Made by a program: the position numbers and the translations under genes. DNA of 9,565 nucleotides from Candidatus Sumerlaeota bacterium (GTDB lineage Bacteria; Sumerlaeota; Sumerlaeia; JADFCT01): the NCBI GenBank assembly GCA_026398575.1, contig JAPLSP010000697.1:1-9565 (forward strand), given 5' to 3'. The notes beneath the pieces were generated by a model, which was given only the letters and a program-made list of their open reading frames with translations, did no database searches and had not been told where the DNA came from. Below, one piece after another: positions 7,101-9,565 of this stretch; the stretch's first letter is position 1; each line of letters opens with the position of its first letter.

Positions 7101-7944
7101 CCCAAATCTTTTCGGCTACGTCCTGGCCATCGAGGTGGACGTGATCAACGAAGACGAAACCATCCGGGCCGCCTGGCACAAGGAGATCGGCGAGGATCTG
7201 CGCCGGATGGACGGCGGCCGGCACCTGATCTCGACGGAATTCTGCAACATTCTCCCTCAGGGCGATCCGCCAACCTGGAAGCTGGACCCGATTAGCTACA
7301 CACAGGCCGCGGCCTATACCGATGACAATTTTCTCACGACTCTGCGCCAGCGCGCCATGTTGCTCAAGCCGTTCAACAAACCAAACATCATCGAGGAATA
7401 CGGCGGCACTCCCGGCGGCGCGCCGCTGAATCAGCTGGCGCTGCAAATTCACAACGCTCCCTGGATTGGATGGAATATCCCGACAGCCTCGACGCCCATG
7501 CCATGGTGGTGGAACTTTATTTTCGATTGGAAGCTGGAGCGATATTGGACCATTTTCGCCGACTATATCCAGGGCGAGAATCTAAGCGGAAAGACGTGGA
7601 AGTTCGAGGAACTCGAGGTCGAAAACGCCCCGGGATTGCGGGCGCTCGCGCGCATCGGCGAAACGCGCGCATACGCCTGGGTTTATCATCAGCGCATCAC
7701 GGAACACCGCTACGGCAATTCCGAAATCCTCAATGACAGTCCGGACGCGCGGCTGTTTGATCCGGTCCAGGATACCGCGATCACAGTCGCCGGCTTGAAA
7801 GACGGCCGCTATACGGTCGAGTTGTGGAGCACATGGATCGCCGGCAAGGTTATCAAAACTGAAGCCACTGTGACGGGCGGGAAGGTCCGCATCCCGTTCC
7901 CGATCCTGTCCCGCGACATTGCCGTGAAGATGTACCTTATGTGA
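4195..7944 (+). CDS. Fusion: cellulose-synthase-like GT2 membrane synthase + DUF5060 + GH5-like glycosidase
   Basis: 1249 residues from GTG 4195. Order: two membrane helices (~30-80); GT2 domain (~98-330) with VPLYRE (~106-111), EEND (140-143), FDAED (D192), TED (E286/D287) and QRSRW (322-326), the D,D,D,QxxRW set of processive beta-glycan synthases; helices ~353-380, 393-418 and 428-455; KTPHG near 462; a last helix ~491-513. Then an exported part: an uncharacterised beta-rich region (~530-680), a DUF5060-like Ig domain (~684-785; FELGREYENPF, WAIRFMPSEAGAYRWRL), and a GH5-like clan GH-A barrel (~793-1190) with candidate acid/base E980 (LAIEVDV) and nucleophile E1068 (IIEEYGG), followed by a C-terminal beta domain. 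The family of the GT suggests a UDP-sugar donor and a beta-linked glycan; the sugar is not determined. The hydrolase probably trims or remodels the emerging chain. Synthases and hydrolases are usually separate genes, for example BcsA and BcsZ. Start uncertain; no stop interrupts the fusion. Confidence 0.85.
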   Translation: MEAADSRLSQTPVTQLAPFEGARHPWGGWQRGLLLGVVLGLLALAFLDFKGFTIVWNFATLGIFSIVIGIKVAAVFLGQFRRFTVKASPGELARLSDESLPVYTVLVPLYREKDILKGMIAALERLDYPAGKLDIQILLEENDVETRQELARMDIPAHIRVVVVPDGRPRTKPRACNYGLERARGEYLVVFDAEDRPEPDQLKKAVAAFRKLPPRVGCLQARLNFYNGFQNLLTRWFTLEYSAWFDLYLPGLHAMRSIIPLGGTSNHFVTDVLRRAGGWDPWNVTEDCDLGVRMSLARSDIRILDSTTWEEAPCHTLPWIRQRSRWIKGYWQTLLVHTRSPLRSLARLGPWKFFMMLAAVGGQVLTLLLMPVCWAILGVWFVKRWSLFNPKESWSVLLLYATVLMALFNGYFILIHLIAGLRRRYFRLMPAGLFMPVYWLLMSLGAWFGFLQYFRAPFAWLKTPHGLFLRTARGRELAAAPAVSASRPMPGVYLTAIPFAAGMLALIAIALTIPHYVKTQKQITRATEYPSGPYLEDEKIVNASWFSYSNMAIDVSLKRGRNPQITTTSLLSSTDPLSSGMLRSMVYLKVMDGEWYQSLANECLLTSDGGMQIRAPLLAGQWTGAQSGGEWGQWNLRRVRAVGIKVFGAVDTIAEMRIRGVTPFGAATSGALQAGVVQAGERATQFKVYEAQFELGREYENPFDAKQIDLWGVIKTPSGKTLTYPAFYAQDYSRKATTASETLTPQRKPYWAIRFMPSEAGAYRWRLSGKDHTGAQLETSARTLKVAAAPGRGYLKPDKNQEYFEFENGEFFYPISLNVCWPRDSRTIRLRGFEYNNPKDGTLLYGDFFRQMSEARVTMGRIWMSPWWCGLEWRDDYPGFHGIGRYNLQNAWRLDYLIQQADKNNIMIELALNPHGPWTDRWDKNWAESPFKASNGGFLEDHPHAFTNPKSIELFKQRHRYVAARYGAFPNLFGYVLAIEVDVINEDETIRAAWHKEIGEDLRRMDGGRHLISTEFCNILPQGDPPTWKLDPISYTQAAAYTDDNFLTTLRQRAMLLKPFNKPNIIEEYGGTPGGAPLNQLALQIHNAPWIGWNIPTASTPMPWWWNFIFDWKLERYWTIFADYIQGENLSGKTWKFEELEVENAPGLRALARIGETRAYAWVYHQRITEHRYGNSEILNDSPDARLFDPVQDTAITVAGLKDGRYTVELWSTWIAGKVIKTEATVTGGKVRIPFPILSRDIAVKMYLM

Positions 7945-8161
7945 GCGCGCGTGAGCAGATGCAGCGGTCTTGCATTGCCTCGGCTACAATCTGATCAAGA
8001 AGCTCGGCCTCGTCAGCCAATAGTCCCCACAATGGAACATCTGCATTTGCATGCGTTCCATTGCCATCAGCTATATCCACCAATACTTCCGTTCCATCCG
8101 GAAGAGATACAGGCTCGTCAAGAATAACGGCGCCCCTCCGAAGATGTCCGTGATAGATCAT
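7937..8161 (-). CDS. Small antitoxin-like protein (AF2212/DUF104-like N-terminus), orphan
   Basis: About 74 residues from ATG 8161, preceded by GGTGA at SD distance. ATG 8176 and 8173 are in frame upstream but lack an SD. The start MIYHGHLRRGAVILDEPVSLPDGTEV fits a family of small beta-rich antitoxin-like proteins (Y/HGxxRxGxVxLDxPxxLPxGTxV) that usually lie just upstream of a PIN-domain (VapC-type) toxin. The second half (ADEAELLDQIVAEAM) looks like the helical toxin-binding tail, but the last residues, CICSRALT, do not look like a family C-terminus. No PIN ORF follows: the next sequence is the convergent end of the synthase gene, overlapping by 8 nt. It is probably a solitary, perhaps 3'-truncated, antitoxin. 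It could also be an unrelated small protein with a similar N-terminus. Confidence 0.6.
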   Translation of the reverse strand: MIYHGHLRRGAVILDEPVSLPDGTEVLVDIADGNGTHANADVPLWGLLADEAELLDQIVAEAMQDRCICSRALT

Positions 8162-8176
8162 TTTGTCACCCATCAT

Positions 8177-8476
8177 TTTGCCAAGGCACGAATAGAATAT
8201 ACTACTCGCCGCTTTGAGCTCTGACTCATAAATTCAATGACGAATATTTGCCCATAGGACGAAAACAATGCGTTCAGAAGCGGCGCCAGCATTTGGAGTG
8301 CCAAAACGGAGATTCTCGCTTCGCTGCGAACTCCTGCTTGCTGCCTTCTTTGTGGCGATTCAATTGCGCCGCTTCGATCCGCATGAATATTTTTCCGGCA
8401 GGAGCATTCGCGATAATTCCATGTCATCGTATTTGCGAATATGAATACTTACGGATACGCGCGAGGCGCCTTGCCT
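8177..8476. other. Intergenic stretch without a convincing gene
   Basis: About 300 nt between two minus-strand genes. A minus-strand frame (8173-8427, 84 codons) ends in an ATGA overlap with the ATG at 8176, but its translation (RRQQAGVRSEARI, SQSSKRRVVYSI) resembles no family I know and has no clear SD. A weak hairpin is present at 8310-8336 (GGAGATTC...GAACTCC) around TCGCTTCGCT, a sequence also found in the loop of the 28-nt palindromes. TATATT near 8200 on the minus strand could be a -10 element for the antitoxin-like gene, with no good -35. No terminator was seen. Confidence 0.4.
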
Positions 8477-9565
8477 TTATGGCCGCTTGTCGAAATATTC
8501 TGTCAACGTATACGCCCGCTCGTTGATCTCTTTCATTTGCTCCAATAGCGGCGTGTAGGGCTTGAATTCCACGTTGACGATGCCTTTGTTGGAGTCGCGG
8601 TTCGAGGGGTCGGTCTTCAGGTTATTCGGGTCGTTGTCCTGATATTTGAACCACTGCCAGCCGATGCAATCTTTCGCTTCGAGCAGGCCCAGAACGTAAT
8701 TCTGATAAAACAGGCCGCGGTCTTTCTGCGTTTTGACGATCCAGCCGGCGCCGGTCGTGTTGGCCATGCCCGAATCCTCGCCCTTGGTGTACCACTCCGT
8801 CACCATGAACGGCTTGCCCGCCCACTCGCCCCAGTCCTTCATGAGCGCGGGATCGGGCGTCCAAGCGTTGTAGTAGTTGACCGAGACCACGTCCAGGTAA
8901 GGGCCTGCCGCTTCGAAAACCGGGCGCTGTTTCAGGACTCTGCCATTGAAACGCGGGCCAAGGTATATATGATTGGGGTCGGCCTTCTTGATCGCGGTTG
9001 CGACAACTTTGAAATAGCGCTCGGCCATGTGATTCAGGAATTTATCGCGATCCTCTTTCTTGATGTCGGCCTTGCCCGCGTTGGCGCCTTTGTGTTCGCG
9101 CAACCACTTCATCGCGGCCTGGTATCCGGCGTCGCTTTCGGGAAGGGAGAGATATTTGTCCAGCGCGTCATCGCGGAACGGCATTTCATTGTCCGAGAAA
9201 TATCCGAACAGATAGGGATCGTCTTTCAGCGCTTTGAGTTTTTCCCCCGCCTTCTCGCAATAGGTTTCGAATCCCGGATCGAACACAAAGATGCAGTCGT
9301 TCGGATAGCCCGTGTGTCCGGGCTGCTGGAAGGCGCCGCCGCGTTCTTTGCCATAGCCGCTCATCCAATTCAGGATGACAGTATAGGCCAGGGGCGCGGA
9401 GGCCTTGCGCAGGTTCTCATTGCTGCTCCAGGCGCCGGCGCTGTTGAAGCCGTTTTCGCGCAGCAGGCGCGTCGTGGCCTCGGCCCATCCAGCCACGTCC
9501 TTGAATTTATCGCGCAAGGCTTTTTGCGGGATCGGCGTGTTCTGCTCGGGCGTAATGCTGACGAT
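8477..9565 (-). CDS. Agarase-like (GH50-type, clan GH-A) glycoside hydrolase, N-terminus missing
   Basis: The frame is open to the right edge (first visible residues IVSITPEQNTPIPQ), so the TTG at 9517 is not the start. 362 residues are visible. GYFSDNEMPF supplies the candidate acid/base Glu (codon 9185-9187) after the Asn typical of clan GH-A, and FMVTEWYTKGEDSGM supplies the candidate nucleophile Glu (codon 8795-8797). YFKVVATAIKKADPNHIYLGPRF, VVSVNYYN and a late GWQWFKYQDNDPNN...KGIVNV block are in the order expected for GH50/agarase-like barrels. Such enzymes cut beta-linked galactans, but many family relatives in environmental genomes have untested substrates, so 'agarase' is a family label only. 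Secretion cannot be judged because the N-terminus is missing. Gene order gives no operon partner on the left; the next minus-strand gene is the antitoxin-like one 316 nt downstream. Confidence 0.75.
   Translation of the reverse strand: MVSITPEQNTPIPQKALRDKFKDVAGWAEATTRLLRENGFNSAGAWSSNENLRKASAPLAYTVILNWMSGYGKERGGAFQQPGHTGYPNDCIFVFDPGFETYCEKAGEKLKALKDDPYLFGYFSDNEMPFRDDALDKYLSLPESDAGYQAAMKWLREHKGANAGKADIKKEDRDKFLNHMAERYFKVVATAIKKADPNHIYLGPRFNGRVLKQRPVFEAAGPYLDVVSVNYYNAWTPDPALMKDWGEWAGKPFMVTEWYTKGEDSGMANTTGAGWIVKTQKDRGLFYQNYVLGLLEAKDCIGWQWFKYQDNDPNNLKTDPSNRDSNKGIVNVEFKPYTPLLEQMKEINERAYTLTEYFDKRP

Noticed and set aside
8173..8427. 84-codon minus-strand frame coupled by ATGA to the antitoxin-like gene
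   Set aside because: No family resemblance and no clear SD; the antitoxin-like protein more likely starts at 8161, which removes the apparent coupling. Not fully excluded.

Overview
The window is bacterial: dense protein coding, bacterial start and Shine-Dalgarno signals, and carbohydrate-active and surface-protein families. Moderately GC-rich codon use, very long Carboxypeptidase-regulatory-like repeat proteins, a DUF5060/GH fusion, an agarase-like GH and many short extragenic palindromes would fit an uncultured polysaccharide-handling lineage (PVC, Acidobacteria, Sumerlaeota or Hydrogenedentes type). The sequence alone does not fix the phylum. No rRNA, tRNA, CRISPR or transposase was found.

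Layout. (1) 2-2995 (+): 3' part of a giant repeat protein with beta-sandwich modules; its first and last ~260 visible residues are copies of each other. (2) 2983-3832: an ~850 bp non-coding block forming one large imperfect inverted repeat, whose arms are chains of small palindromes in mirror order. (3) ~3850-3994 (-): frameshifted remnant of the C-terminus of an agarase-like gene. (4) 4075-4190: a 44-bp-arm hairpin that includes the likely Shine-Dalgarno of the next gene. (5) 4195-7944 (+): one polypeptide joining a cellulose-synthase-like, membrane-embedded GT2 to an extracytoplasmic DUF5060 plus GH5-like glycosidase. (6) 7937-8161 (-): small orphan antitoxin-like gene overlapping the 3' end of the fusion gene by 8 nt. 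(7) 8177-8476: intergenic, no convincing gene. (8) 8477-9565 (-): agarase-like clan GH-A glycoside hydrolase, cut by the right edge.

How it may work together. The fusion protein would polymerise a beta-glycan at the cytoplasmic membrane and carry a hydrolase or transglycosylase on the far side that could trim or remodel the emerging chain. The agarase-like enzyme adds a second polysaccharide-active function nearby, and a dead second copy of its 3' end lies on the other side of the fusion gene, so the locus has been duplicated or rearranged. The strongest candidates for something undescribed are the synthase-hydrolase fusion and the mirror-ordered palindrome block.
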